Part shown: one piece after another, positions 49,818-60,989 of the stretch | Numbering within the stretch: the first letter of the stretch is position 1 | Layout of the letters: the number at the start of each line of letters is the position of its first letter | Assembly: GCA_022818135.1 (NCBI GenBank) | Contig: JAFMSR010000006.1 | Location: forward strand, 32,703,497-32,767,496 | Reading direction: 5' to 3' | DNA: 64,000 nt | DNA from: Saxidomus purpurata | Taxonomy: Eukaryota; Mollusca; Bivalvia; Venerida; Veneridae | Position numbers and translations under genes: made by a program | The notes under the pieces: model-generated | The model's database searches: none | What the model saw: the letters and a program-made list of their open reading frames with translations, nothing else | Told to the model about the DNA's origin: nothing

Positions 49818-52800
49818 GTACGTAATATACTGTTTACGAAATTTACTGTCCTCGTAGTTTGTTTACAAAGCATGTCTTTAAAATCACGTGTTTGTGAGCT
49901 TATGCACAGGTACATGTAGTTCTACTACCAGTTAGTAATGATGGATATACATAATCAAAAACAAGTCAAACTACTATGCAATTTTGTAACCATGACATTT
50001 AAACTGAGGAAGCATTTACTGAACCATAATCTTAATGCATTTGGATAAGTTTTGTGTAAATATATCTTTTATCTCTACACGCTGCCTGAACGCCCTTTAA
50101 TAGTATTGTCTTTGGTCTTCCTTTTTGGTTGTTTGTATATACATGTAGTATTACTGATTTTATTTCAGAACCTACTGCTATACAAGATATGTCCCTCAAG
50201 CCTAGAACCCTTACACAGGAGAATGTCTTTAACATCAAAGACAGCAATGTTTCAATTAGCAGTGGAAACGGTGACTATTTTCTTCTCTTATATGTAAAAT
50301 GTTCTTTTATTGGGGACATAAATACCGAACTAATGATAATTGAACAAAAATAAACGATTCATGTTCATGTTTCGATCAGTCAACAACGGTTATTCGGTAT
50401 ACTTGGCGACTTGCCCTTTCTAAAATGAATTCATAAGTGATTTTAATGGTCATGGTTTTCACGTATACTTTTTCAGGATCTAGATATTCAGAATCGTTGA
50501 CAGCGAGCCAAATGTGTGAGTATAAGTATATTTGTAATTGTAAACCTACTTCTGGAATGAACTCCCTTTTATGATTGTTACCTCTTAAGTGTTACAATTT
50601 GAACATATATAATTAACATTCATGATACTTAAACAAACAAAAATGTACATCACCTTATGTTAGGTGTAACAAATTGTGTTCATCATATTCCTAATTTAGC
50701 CAATTCCAAACTAATGTGAGGAGAATTAAAAATCTATAAAGTTAACATGTTGTAGGGGTTTTTTTTTTTTCAGAAGAAAAGTTTCATTTATATATTTGTG
50801 TACATCTTCTTATTTACAGCTGTCCTATCTTCGGATGCACAGGAGACTCGGGAGGCAATAGCAGGTAACTGTTTGAACTTGACCTTGCTTTATTTGTCCA
50901 TGTTTCTGTCGAGACAATACCATTATTTTTTCAGAGAAATTTGTCAGTGAAAATGTACCCACAGCTTAGCGAAAAGTGTAGATCATGATCAAACTGCATG
51001 CATGTGCAGGCTGGTCATTATCTGCACTGGTCGCAAATAAAAGAGAATAAGGTTGGAATCTCACTCGTAGAATTACTTTTGAGATAGCGACATCTTAGAA
51101 CATCATGCATATAGCAAGTGCATGTATCATAAACCATTTTAATTCATAATACAGCCGGTATCTCTATTTCTAAATATTCACTATAATAGTAAGACAGCGG
51201 ACTGGTGTACGCTGGAGATCTCGAGGGCAACATGTGTTTAAGTCGTTGTCCGAAGTCTGCGTTAATTGGTAAACACTACACTTGATGCTTGTCGGCCAAC
51301 TTGATGTTTTACTTTTCGTACAGCTCATACACTTTGCACTTGTGAGTCAGTGTGCCCATAGCTAAATTTTATATCTATTTTCAGAAAATAAGTGCAATGC
51401 TTATCAACTTTCATTTTTCCTTTATGATTACACCCATAGTTGTAATATCAAACGTTTCGTTAATCACAACAGCTCAATCAATGTGAATGTTTTTATGATA
51501 AATATTTCAGAACAGACTAGGGAGATCCTAGCAGAACACGCAAGATGTTTGCATGTTCCAGAACAGAGACGACTGAAAAAAGCCAAGAAAGTACTAAAAG
51601 AGGAAGGTGTGGTTTTAATTGTTGACAACAAAGGTTCAGGGTCAACTCATTTGGCCTGGGACTTACTCCTGGGCGGCAATAGCACTGAGAAATTTAATGT
51701 TCTAGATCTCAACAGTTTAGCGATATGTGTACGTTCAAAATGGTCTAAGGCTATTCTTTTAGATGGTTTTTTCGGTGAAACATCATTAGATGAGTCTGCC
51801 GTAGAAACATGCCTAAAGTATATAAAGCTTTGTAAAAAGAATAAGACAACGAAGTTAATTATCACAGTAAAACATCACATATTAAGCAAATGCAAGCTAA
51901 GACTGAGAGATCATAAGAAATGCATCGTTGATTTAGAGGAGCCAAACCTACGGCTCGATGGTGATGAGATGATCGACATTATGAGGTCCTTGATTGAAAA
52001 CATTGGAAAGAATTTGAAAGTCCAACTCGACAACGGGCATAGCCAAAACCTGATAGAAAGAACAAGTAAAACCTGGATTCAAATCTCGGAGCAGTTTCTT
52101 ACACAGGTCGCTGAAATTGCACTTCCTTCTGGATTCCCGAAGAAATTCAAACAGTTTCTCGAATCAAGAGCAAACATCAGACAAGGTTTGGATTTCTTTA
52201 CCAAACCGACAGAAGACTTGTTGGATGAGATTAATAGCATGGCACGTTCGACCGACCAAACTGATTTGGAAAAGTATCTAACACTGGTTTTGACAACAGT
52301 ATTTGGTGGTAAACTAACATTGGAAAAGGTCGGTAGCGTAAATGGTAATCTAAATCAAACCATGCCCAGTACAGTGAAGACGAAATGGAAAAGAAAAAAT
52401 AAATCTAAGATCAGAACAGACACAAAACAGACTTTTGAATTACTGTGGTGGATAGACATCATACGTTATTATTCATGCCGATGTGAAAAAACTCTTCTTG
52501 AATCTGCAAAAGTAGGGATATCTTCCTTGAACGGCCAATACCTTATAGAGGACCGGAAAGGTGTTTTCAGTTTTGCCGCTCCTTGCGTGAAAAATGCAGT
52601 CCTTCTTTGTCTTGGTCGAGACTATCCACAACACATTTTGAAACTTTGTGACAATCTTTTCTTCCAAGATTACATTGGAAGTGAAAGTTATTTAGATATG
52701 AATAAAGACTGGTATGTTAGAATTGATGTCCTTAATGAATCTGTCCGTTCCAAGGCTATTGAAATGCTTTTAGAACTCGCTGATAGCGAAGAGATTGAGT

Positions 52801-54581
52801 TATTGTCTAAGCACAGGCTTTTTAGAGATCAACAGTTTCTTCGGCAGTTCTTTGACTCATTTGGGAAGGATACTGACCATATGTGGAATATAGGCATGAG
52901 GAAGGACAAAAACAGTGGAAGATGTGTTATAGAATGTACTATAGACGTACAACAGCAGCGTTCGCACTGCGCAATGACACACAATTTTGCGTACTCGCTC
53001 CTCCTTCATAAGGTCTGGGTTCAGAAGAGGAAAATTTATAAGGAATGGTCTTCAAAGATGGAAAAAGAGGTCATCCGTCACTGCTGTAAACAAGGACATA
53101 CAGATATTTACCTGGAATTGCGCAGAAAACACAACATCCCTATCGATTACGACTGCCTCCAAGCAGCCGTTGAAAGCAGTTCGTATGTAATTGTTGACGA
53201 CCTTTTGCAGTCAATTGGAAAACATATTTCTGACGAAGAAAAATGTAAGTGCATGGAACTTGCTTTACTGCAGTATACAAAAAATCCGCTGAGAAGTCGA
53301 CATGAAGTGGTGAATGCACTTTTGAAATTTGTTTCTGTTGACTACAAGATAAGTGGTATTGATCCGATCATCCATACTGCTGCTAAAAGTGGAGACGCTC
53401 GGGCTATAGTAACTCTAGAAGTTTTCGATGGGGACATAAACGTAACAAATTTCGACGGCAAAACCTGTCTTCATGAAGCTATTGTAAGAAACAAAGCAGC
53501 TTTTCTACTTATGGCACTTCAACATGGAGCCGACCAGAAGAAGTCCGATAAATCAGGAGTTCTACCAATTCATGAAGGGGCTAAACAAAATAAGCCGTAC
53601 ATAATGCGTTTACTCATAGAAGATGATAGCGATGTGACCGGAGCAATTGACCGATCTGGTCGGCAACCTCTACATTATGCTGCCATATACAACAATGTAG
53701 AAGCAGCAAACATACTTCTGGAATGTGGGGTAGAGGTGAATGCATATGATTTTGAGCAAAGCACACCACTACATTATGCCGCCGCTTCAGGAAAAGCCAG
53801 TGTTATACATAGCCTTTTGGAAGCAAATGCAGACGTAGAGAAAACTGACAAAGATGGAAAATCGCCTTTACTCATCGCATGTAAAACTGGGAATGTAAAG
53901 GGAGTTAAACGAATTATAAGAGACATAAGTCAAAGAGAACTAGACGTAAGTCAAAATGAATGTCTTTTCGTAGCTGTCGAAGAAAATCAAACAGATATCC
54001 TGAAAATGCTTATTGATAAAGGATTCGATGTTAACCGGAAGAACAGAGGCGGTAAAACATTGCTAACTTTCGCAATTGAAATGAATGCAGATCTGGTTTC
54101 CTATCTCGTTGAAGAGAAAGCAGACGTAAATATGTCATGTGAAGGTAGGTTTCCGTTACATGCAGCCGCTTCCAAGGGCGACAGAGAAGTATTTCAGACT
54201 CTTGTTGATGCAGGGGCAAATATTGAAGGATTAACGTATAATAATGACACAGTTCTTCATACCGCAGTAGCCAATGGACATGATGACCTGGTTTACTGTA
54301 TATTGCAAAAGACCGAAGATCTTATTGGAAGTAGAAATAAGCACGGGGAAGTACCATTGCATATAGCAGCCTGTAAAGGTAACCTGTCCATTACACGTGC
54401 TCTTCTTGCACGTGATGCTGAGAGGTCGCCGTTTAATAAACGCTGTAAAACACCGCTGTGTCTTGTTAAAGAAAAACTCGAGGAGCTTAAAGGGCAAAGT
54501 ACAAAGGACGAATACCGGCGCTACTACTCAGTAATGATGTTGCTGGAGGGGCACAAAGTAATGTTGGAGACAGCTTTGTAA
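48773..54581 (+). CDS. STAND-type P-loop / ankyrin-repeat protein, five coding exons (whole gene)
   Basis: Predicted join 48773..49817, 50169..50270, 50477..50515, 50820..50864, 51511..54581, giving 1433 residues plus TAA. Every intron is GT-AG and every junction is phase 1, so the five exons form one continuous frame. The start ATG at 48773 follows an in-frame TGA at 48761, which lies just after a good acceptor (TTTCAG ending 48746). A non-coding 5' exon is therefore likely upstream. Domain order: low-complexity N-terminus (1-~400), nSTAND3-like P-loop module (~412-600), a helical region (~700-870), then ankyrin repeats (~1024-1390). In animals such STAND-ankyrin proteins resemble intracellular NLR-like sensors, and bivalves carry many of them; a role in immunity is inference. 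The nucleotide-binding motifs are degenerate, suggesting a pseudo-NTPase. No signal peptide or membrane segment is seen, so it is probably cytosolic. Exon structure is inferred without transcripts. Confidence 0.8.
50169..50270 (+). CDS. Exon 2 of the STAND-ankyrin gene (102 bp)
   Basis: Acceptor TTATTTCAG ends at 50168 and the donor GTGACT starts at 50271. It is phase 1 at both ends and a multiple of three. The first base pair AA completes the GAA codon begun by exon 1. It encodes about 34 residues starting EPTAIQDMSL, polar, with no known domain. It could be skipped without a frame change. Confidence 0.7.
50477..50515 (+). CDS. Exon 3 of the STAND-ankyrin gene (39 bp micro-exon)
   Basis: Acceptor ACTTTTTCAG ends at 50476 and a consensus donor GTGAGT starts at 50516. 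It is 13 codons long and phase 1 at both ends, encoding GSRYSESLTASQM and the first base of the next codon. The fit of phase at both sides is the main support. Confidence 0.62.
50820..50864 (+). CDS. Exon 4 of the STAND-ankyrin gene (45 bp micro-exon)
   Basis: Acceptor TTATTTACAG ends at 50819 and donor GTAACT starts at 50865. It is 15 codons, phase 1 at both ends, encoding SVLSSDAQETREAIA. Its QETREAIA end resembles the EQTREILA start of exon 5, which may reflect an old exon duplication. The alternative acceptor at 50773 would create an in-frame TAA with the last base of exon 3, so it would be a poison site. Confidence 0.65.
50970..51060 (+). repeat. R2 fragment in intron 4 of the STAND-ankyrin gene
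   Basis: GTAGATCATGATCAAACTGC … GTGCAGGCTGGTCATTATCT, the complement of the 14.4-kb copy. Confidence 0.65.
51511..54581 (+). CDS. Exon 5 of the STAND-ankyrin gene: nSTAND3-like P-loop module plus ankyrin repeats
   Basis: Acceptor AATATTTCAG ends at 51510 and the stop TAA is at 54579-54581. The frame is open for over 3 kb. Starting at the exon: helix EQTREILAEHARCL, then strand GVVLIV and the P-loop position DNKGSGST (51624-51647). A canonical Walker A would be GxxxxGK[ST]; here the first Gly is Asp and the Lys is Ser. The Walker B-like ILLDGFFG (about 51753-51776) has Gly for the second acid. The sensor-like IITVKHHIL has TVK where this family usually has TSR. A helical region follows, including FSFAAPCVKNAVLLCLG. 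About 11-12 ankyrin repeats run from ~53350 to ~54470; clear ones contain TPLHYAAASG, FPLHAAASKGD and VPLHIAACKGN. The order matches known nSTAND3-ankyrin proteins. An upstream in-frame acceptor at 51384 would add 42 residues. Confidence 0.9.
53347..54470 (+). other. Ankyrin-repeat array within exon 5
   Basis: Roughly 33-residue units start with GxTPLHxAA-like motifs. Starts lie near 53457, 53556, 53658, 53757, 53856, 53955, 54051, 54144, 54243 and 54345. Repeats 4, 5, 9 and 11 are closest to consensus. Repeat 6 (GKSPLLIACKTGN) and repeat 7 (NECLFVAVEEN) are degenerate, and the last is incomplete. Ankyrin arrays usually bind protein partners; the partner is unknown. Confidence 0.88.
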
Positions 54582-54654
54582 GTAAGCGAGAACAACGGAG
54601 GGGTAAAAACTAAAAAGTAATGTTGAAAACAACTTTATAAGTAGGCGAGAACAA
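54545..54654 (+). repeat. 59-bp tandem duplication spanning the stop codon of the STAND-ankyrin gene
   Basis: The segment 54555-54595 (coding end, stop and following bases) recurs at 54614-54654 with about 36 of 41 bases identical. Four of the five differences are G to A. The first copy holds GTAAGT overlapping the stop (donor position 54578). The second copy has ATAAGT instead. Confidence 0.7.
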
Positions 54655-54659
54655 TGAAT

Positions 54660-55770
54660 GAAAATATCGTAAATAGATAAACTATTTTCAAGACGGAACA
54701 AGTAACCGTCCTGTCTTGTTTCTTGTGCTTAATATGTGATAGTTTATGATACTCTGATATATAACTTCATCTGCTTAAATAGTTACATAAAATATGTGTA
54801 CTACTTTTTTAAAATTCTTCAAATGAAAAGTTTGAGTTCATGGAAATATGCATTTTTAAAAAAAAACATCGAACCTTTGACTTTATTCACACAAGAAAGA
54901 TTTTATCTAATAAGTTTAAATTTTGTGTATATTTCAAAGAGTATAAGTCTTCCGACATAAAATTTGAAAGTGACTAACATTTGTAATCATGACGTGTATT
55001 GGTGTTTTTTTTTTTACTATTGTATCATTATTATAGTATTATTGTTATTGTATTTATTTTTTTCCATTTTTGTTTGTTTGCTGTTGTTTGGAATTTTAGT
55101 ATTTTATATAAGCATAAGATATCAATGTATGAATAGTTTGAAGGGACATACCCTACATCTACCCGATTGTATTCTCGGAACATAGATAATGTGTTCAATG
55201 AACGTAAATTGATAAATAGATACAATTTCAAAGGAGAACTTATGGCGAAAAATACCTTATTTTACCACAATTAATCAATATAGAGGCCTTCTGTAATAAA
55301 TCACATCCACCCATTAATTGTACAATAACAACTTTACATAGATTATTGGTTATGCAGCATATTTTAAACCGCTGATTTTATCGATATTGACTGGAATGCA
55401 TAGCTGAAACTTTTAGGTTAAGTTATAATACTTCCAAAGTTCTATTATTTATGTTTTGGGGGTTATTTAGTTTAGCATCAGTTATAGGGTATGTTCCTTT
55501 AATGTGTACCTCGATTCATGTGGTCATACGATTTTTGTGTTTGCTTTCTCTTGCCTCTGCAGTGCTACTTGTGTTAAAATTAGAACGAAGACAATCGAGT
55601 GGTAAATAAATATTAATAATTTTGTTCATGGAGAATAACTAGCTGTGTAATTGCTTATAAAACCTTTAGTTCTCTTTCTCCTGTTGCAAAATGAAAGACT
55701 ATTGCTGCAATAAGAAGGAATAACATATGGGGGTTGCTCAATATTACTCAACTATATGCTAAAACACTCA
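54660..55770. other. 3' flank of the STAND-ankyrin gene
   Basis: AT-rich with T-tracts. It likely includes the 3'UTR, with candidate poly(A) signals at 55295 and 55605. No other gene is seen. Confidence 0.45.
55295..55300 (+). terminator. Candidate poly(A) signal for the STAND-ankyrin gene
   Basis: AATAAA lies about 710 bases after the stop codon. A second AATAAA is at 55605-55610. Either could serve; AT-rich sequence makes chance matches common. Confidence 0.3.
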
Positions 55771-55812
55771 TATCTTGTATTTCGTTTCGGCAAGATAGTT
55801 TCAGAAGCATTG
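55771..55812 (+). repeat. Hairpin repeat, copy 1
   Basis: TATCTTGTATTTCGTTTCGG followed by CAAGATA forms a 6-7 bp stem. GTTTCAGAAGCATTGT follows. Copies 2 and 3 are at 57573 and 57658. Confidence 0.75.
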
Positions 55813-55997
55813 TATGGAACATCAGTCTTTGATTCTTCATGTATTTATTACAGTTTTTCATATTTATGTAGTTAATTTCATACTTAATGGTGAACATATT
55901 TAAACATAAAAAATCAATACCGACTGTTCTTTTTTTTTCTTTCAAAAATAAATATCACTTATTACAGAAGAAACATTTTTTGCTAGTTAGATTGGCT

Positions 55998-56182
55998 ATA
56001 CAGTCAAATCTGTGAACAAAGACCACTCTCGGGAAAAAGCTATAATGGTCTTTGTTGACAGGTGGTCTTTATTTACAGGTGTCTATAAAATATTTGAATA
56101 GTGTATGGTTTTCTCCCATCGGGTCTTTAATCACAGGGTGGTCTTTCTTCGGAGGGTGTATGTAACACAGGTTTGACTGTAT
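55998..56182. mobile_element. MITE with TACAGTCAAA ends
   Basis: TACAGTCAAATCTGT at 56000-56014 is mirrored by ACAGGTTTGACTGTA at the right end (56167-56181), with one mismatch. GGTGGTCTTT recurs inside (56071, 56140), and AAAGACCAC at 56018 is its complement. About 185 bp. Confidence 0.87.
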
Positions 56183-57560
56183 TTTAACATTTTCATTGAA
56201 ATTGCATGGTATATTGAGCATACGCATTTCTTTAAGTTTGTAGTGCATTTACATTTGCGTATTTATTGATATATTTTGTGTACGTTGTATTTATTTTTTG
56301 CGTTGTCCTTTATAAAATGTTCGTGTGTATCTTATATACGTATTTAGTAATAATCATGTATAAATTCGTTTTAACTAGAGTTTTATTTGGCAATTAAGAC
56401 TTATAGTTGATAGAAGTATTTAAAAGATGTGACGGCACTTGCATTACTTACTGAATAATTCTCGTACGTGTTTGCATGTGTAAAGCGAACTACGTTTGTT
56501 TATTTTTCATCAAAATAACAACAGAACTGTAGAAGCAAGTTAAATTTAGATTCTAAACTTTGAGCGACTTAGTAAGTCACTGGATCGTTCCATTGACAGT
56601 TTTTGAAGAAAAAATTGCGTCAAGTTACAAAATGTTTGCAAGTTCAAGCTGTTGTCAACAAAAATAAACATAGGGTCACCTTGTAGAACTTGCCGTATAC
56701 TTGAAATCAACAGGTCTTTGAGAAACTTTTGTCAGAAATTAATGTTTTTATTAAACTGAACTAACTTGGATGATGGTGTCTAACAGGAAAAAATCTTGTG
56801 ATTTTGTCAGGACTTTGAAAATCGAAATATATAGGTTAGGATATGCATTCGGGAAAAAATGACTTAATAAAAAAGTAGTAATTCTAATGAACACTCTAGC
56901 ATCGTTTCAATTATCAAATATTCATAAAACTTTGTCAAAATGTTGGTATATCGGGTAAAGTCAAATCAGATAAAAATGGGCCTTAGCCCTAACAAGGAAA
57001 ACTAAATAAAACTCTAGCAGCTGCCTCTTCAATAATCAACATTTCATGAAGCCTGTTAGAAAATGTCAGTCCTAATTAAGTCTGTTTTGGTGTAGAACAG
57101 TCATCTGAGGCCGAAAATTGGCTTATAGGGTCAAAAGTAGGTAAAAATAATTGTTTTATGTGTCATAATTAAATACTAGATCTAGTAAGATATTTTCTCA
57201 ATTTCGTATCATAATTATTCTAAGACTTGTTGCATGTCAGTTTCATATCCTAGTACTTGAATGTAAATCTTTATTAGTACATGTAGTAGCAATGTACATG
57301 TATATGGTGGCTTAATGGAATACCAGTATGGTCTTACATGTATCTGTTTTTTAGCAAAATCAAAGGACAATAACATAACTAACAATTTTAACTGAAATAT
57401 GAAACGTCATTTTCTAGTCACTTATTAAGATATATTTGGAATTTCTCGCGGTACATTTGGTTTCTAGAAGTACTTGTATAACCTCCCGTGATTCTTCTAT
57501 GATGTATCACTGCGTCGAGAAGGATGATTATACAGAGGTTATGTGTGGCCAAATCCAATA
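56183..57560. other. No gene seen
   Basis: AT-rich; no frame of interest. Confidence 0.5.
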
Positions 57561-57572
57561 TGCTTAGCACTC

Positions 57573-57684
57573 GTGTCTTGTGTTTCGTTTCGACAAGATA
57601 GTTTCAGAAGCATTGTTTACAAAATTGCGAATCCTATAAAAGCCATCACCAGCACTATATCTTGTGTTTCGTTTCGACAAGATA
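57573..57684 (+). repeat. Hairpin repeat, copies 2 and 3
   Basis: CTTGTGTTTCGTTTCGACAA occurs at 57577 and 57661, each able to form the same hairpin. The first is followed by GTTTCAGAAGCATTG as in copy 1. Confidence 0.75.
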
Positions 57685-57689
57685 ATGTG

Positions 57690-58972
57690 TAATTTTGGAG
57701 GCATTTAGTGTGTTTTCAGTATTTTTCTTCACAATAATACAGTAGGGCCATTTCGAACAGAAATAATAGTTTAATAATGTAATGTCTCTTTCTCCTAAAA
57801 CATAAATGACAATATTTGTTTTGCATGTCACCAGAATCATTGTTTTGACACACTAAACATATTGCTTTGAAAGTTTCTTTTAAAAATCTCTTAAGTATAT
57901 GTTTGGCTCTGAGTTTGACTAAGAAAATAAATGGGTTTTGTATTTGATTAGATGTGCATTATATTTTCATTATTTGTTCTTCAGATAAATATTGTCCGAA
58001 AATGTCCGAAAATGCATTTTTTGCTTACATGTAAAAGCCATAATTAGACAAACTTGTTTAAAATAAAATATGTTATCAAAAAAATCAAAAATTATTTTTT
58101 GCAAGATAACAGCTTGTATAAAAAAACTTGTTCGTATATCACACTAGTACCAAAGTTTGTGTAAATGGTTTATTTCAAGCATTTTTCCTTTGTCACAACC
58201 GAACACAGATTAATTTGTAAAAGGTTCGAGTCTTGATTCACCTTTTTGTATCATTAGTATAAAATACATTTATTTGCAGACTTGTGCCTTTTATCTAAAA
58301 TTTGAGAGTAATGACTATAGCAAGAGATGGTTTTTTTACCAGCTCTTGTCATAAGAATATGATAAAGGTTATCTTGTACATGTACACACATTGTGACAAG
58401 GACCATTCATATAGTATTGCTAGTATAAGTTTGCTTATGTACATGTTAAATATGTTAAATTGACAACTGTACACATTCGTAATAGGGTGTTTTCGTGCGG
58501 CATTTACAATTGCACAATTCATGACAAAATAGAACACATAGCACTTTGTTATTTCTGCGTTAGATGTTTTTACATGTAAAGTTACTGGTTTACTTGTAAA
58601 TACTAGTTAATTCCTTAGTGAATCACAAGTTTCTACACCTCGATCAACACTTAGTACTTAAAAAAAATCTTCTAAGATTCAAACATTTAAACGGGTTCTC
58701 TACAATGCAAAACTCCATTAACGAAACAAAAAGTTTTGCGCAAAATGTTGATCTTGAATAATCTGACTAATAATAAGCTGATAATTACTATGTACTTCTT
58801 TATTCACGGAAATTGCATCCTATATTTTCTTACATGTTAGGCAAATCATTTTTGACAAAAGCTCAACTTTTCGCTAGAGCTGAATCGAGTAGAAGCATTT
58901 GATAGCTTTCTTTTTTGTAAAATTATCCTACTTTTTTCTACTCCATATGCCTTAGAAGTGTCCATTTTTGTT
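57690..58972. other. No gene seen
   Basis: AT-rich; short frames only. Confidence 0.5.
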
Positions 58973-58974
58973 AG

Positions 58975-58976
<2 letters not shown>

Positions 58977-59046
<70 letters not shown>
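58977..59046 (+). repeat. (GATA)n microsatellite
   Basis: About 17 uninterrupted GATA units. Confidence 0.97.
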
Positions 59047-59047
<1 letters not shown>

Positions 59048-59053
59048 TTGTTT

Positions 59054-59270
59054 AGGCGTAAGAAAAATATGTTTGTTTCAGGTTTCCCGACCTACCCTAT
59101 TTTTTTGCCCCGACCACAGAACTTTTTATGCATTTTAAATGTTTTTAGCATAAATATATTCAAATTTATGTTGAATTTGGTTAGTTTAAGAATAAAAAAA
59201 ATTTCCCTACCTACCTACCCTATTTTTTTGGGACATGAAACCTGAAACAAACATATTTTTGTTAGGCCTT
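59054..59270. mobile_element. MITE with long terminal inverted repeats beside (GATA)n
   Basis: A perfect 24-base inverted pair lies at 59063-59086 and 59237-59260 (core TGTTTGTTTCAGGTTTC). It extends imperfectly to ~34 bases. Inside, CCTACCCTATTTTTTTG occurs twice in direct order. It starts 8 bases after the GATA run. Confidence 0.9.
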
Positions 59271-59984
59271 ATTATTGTGACATGTGCATAAAATAACAAG
59301 TTATTAAAGTACATATATACAACTGACAAATACAGCACCCGACCCATTGGGCCTATATGTCGCCAGGTTAATCAAGGTTGTAATTATATGTAGTTACATG
59401 TTTGGCAAATCATTTTTCGCAACTTTTCTCTGCTTCGTAGATTGAATCGTGTAGAAGCATTTGTTAGTTTTCGTTTTTGTGTACTATGCATTTTAATATA
59501 CTCTTTCCGGATAGCATTTTGTTTTAAATGGTCAGTGTATTTGTTTTCTGTTTTTGTTTGGTTAATAAAATATGAAGTCATCATTGTCTCGGTCTTTTAT
59601 TGAACAGACATACATAGTACCTATACTACCAACGGAAGTGTTGCATGTAATTCACGTAGCCCAAATTATCATCGCAGATACGCGGCACTCGGGTGTAGAA
59701 TGCTTGCAAGGATTTTCTATGTATAATTTAATGTTCGCCCGTACTGTTATATCAGTAGTTTGATCACGTGACCATAGTTTACATCTACCCAAAGGGTATT
59801 TTGGGGTCTTCTACTTTTTCTTATGATATTTCGATTAATTAAAACGACCATGTGCTTGGCAACATCTTTTCAGATATAATGTGGCTATTATAGTTTGTCC
59901 ATTTACCCTGCAGAGATTCTTGATTTGGTGATTATTTTGTTAAAAATGTGAATCACACTTTCTGTAGGGTATATAGAAACAGAG

Positions 59985-60652
59985 GGCCAAGATGGCCCTA
60001 TATCGCTCACCTTGGTACAAGTCCACTTGCCTGGTGGAAGATCCAAGCTCTAGGCCTTGTGGTTTCAGATCCACGCTCTTGGCCTTGTGGTTTCAGAGAA
60101 GATTTTTAAAGTTTTTCCAATATAAGCCCAAGACTAAAACTAAGTGACCCCCCCCCCGTGCAGTGTCAATTTTGATCCAGGACATAATTTGAACAATCGT
60201 GGTAGAGGTCCACTAGCCAATCCTACATGCCAAATACCTAAGCTCTAGGTCTTGTGGTTTCAGAGGAGATTTTTTAAAGTTTTTCCTGTTTATGCCTATG
60301 CAAAACTATGTAACCACCAAGGTGGGTCAATTTTGACCCGGGGGTCATAATTTGAACAATCTTGGTAGAGGTCAACTAGACAATGCTTCATGCCAATTAT
60401 CTCAGCTCTAGGCCTTGTGGTTTAAGAGCTTTTAAAAGTGTTTCCTATTTGTTGCCATATCAACCAGAGTTCTGCATGGAATGGAATTTTTTGAACAATT
60501 TTGGTAGAGCTTCATGCAAGGAACATTCCTGCATAGTTTTATCAACATTGGCCTAGTGGTTTCAGAGATGTCATTTGAATCAAAATGTTGACGGACGATG
60601 GTCAATCATCAATCAGAAAAGCTCACCCTGGCATAGCCAGGTGAGCTAAAAA
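59985..60652 (-). repeat. R1 family copy (minus)
   Basis: Begins GGCCCTATATCGCTCACCTT and ends GCCAGGTGAGCTAAAAAG. It carries three or four units with GTGGTAGAGGTCCACTAG and TAGGCCTTGTGGTTT, the complement of R1. Confidence 0.88.
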
Positions 60653-60989
60653 GTACAATACTGACACTGTAGTACTGTAAATTGTAGACATCATCAAATT
60701 GTTGGATGGAGCATGGTCGGTATAATACATTGCAATACAGTTAACTGTAGAAAAAAACAAACACCCTTGAGGGTTGATGCAAATGAGGTTGCGTGATCAC
60801 TGCCCTGATCGAATGTATTTTAACAATCTCATGCTAATGGTCAGTGCCATTGTATGCACTGAAAATCATCCCATTGACTCGTGATCAGTGTATGCTGCAG
60901 TTATGAATGGCTACTGTGGCCTATGTTATTTACAAAGGCAGAATGACTTGTGGCCGGGGACGAACTAGTGCAGTCCCAATGGAACAAGA

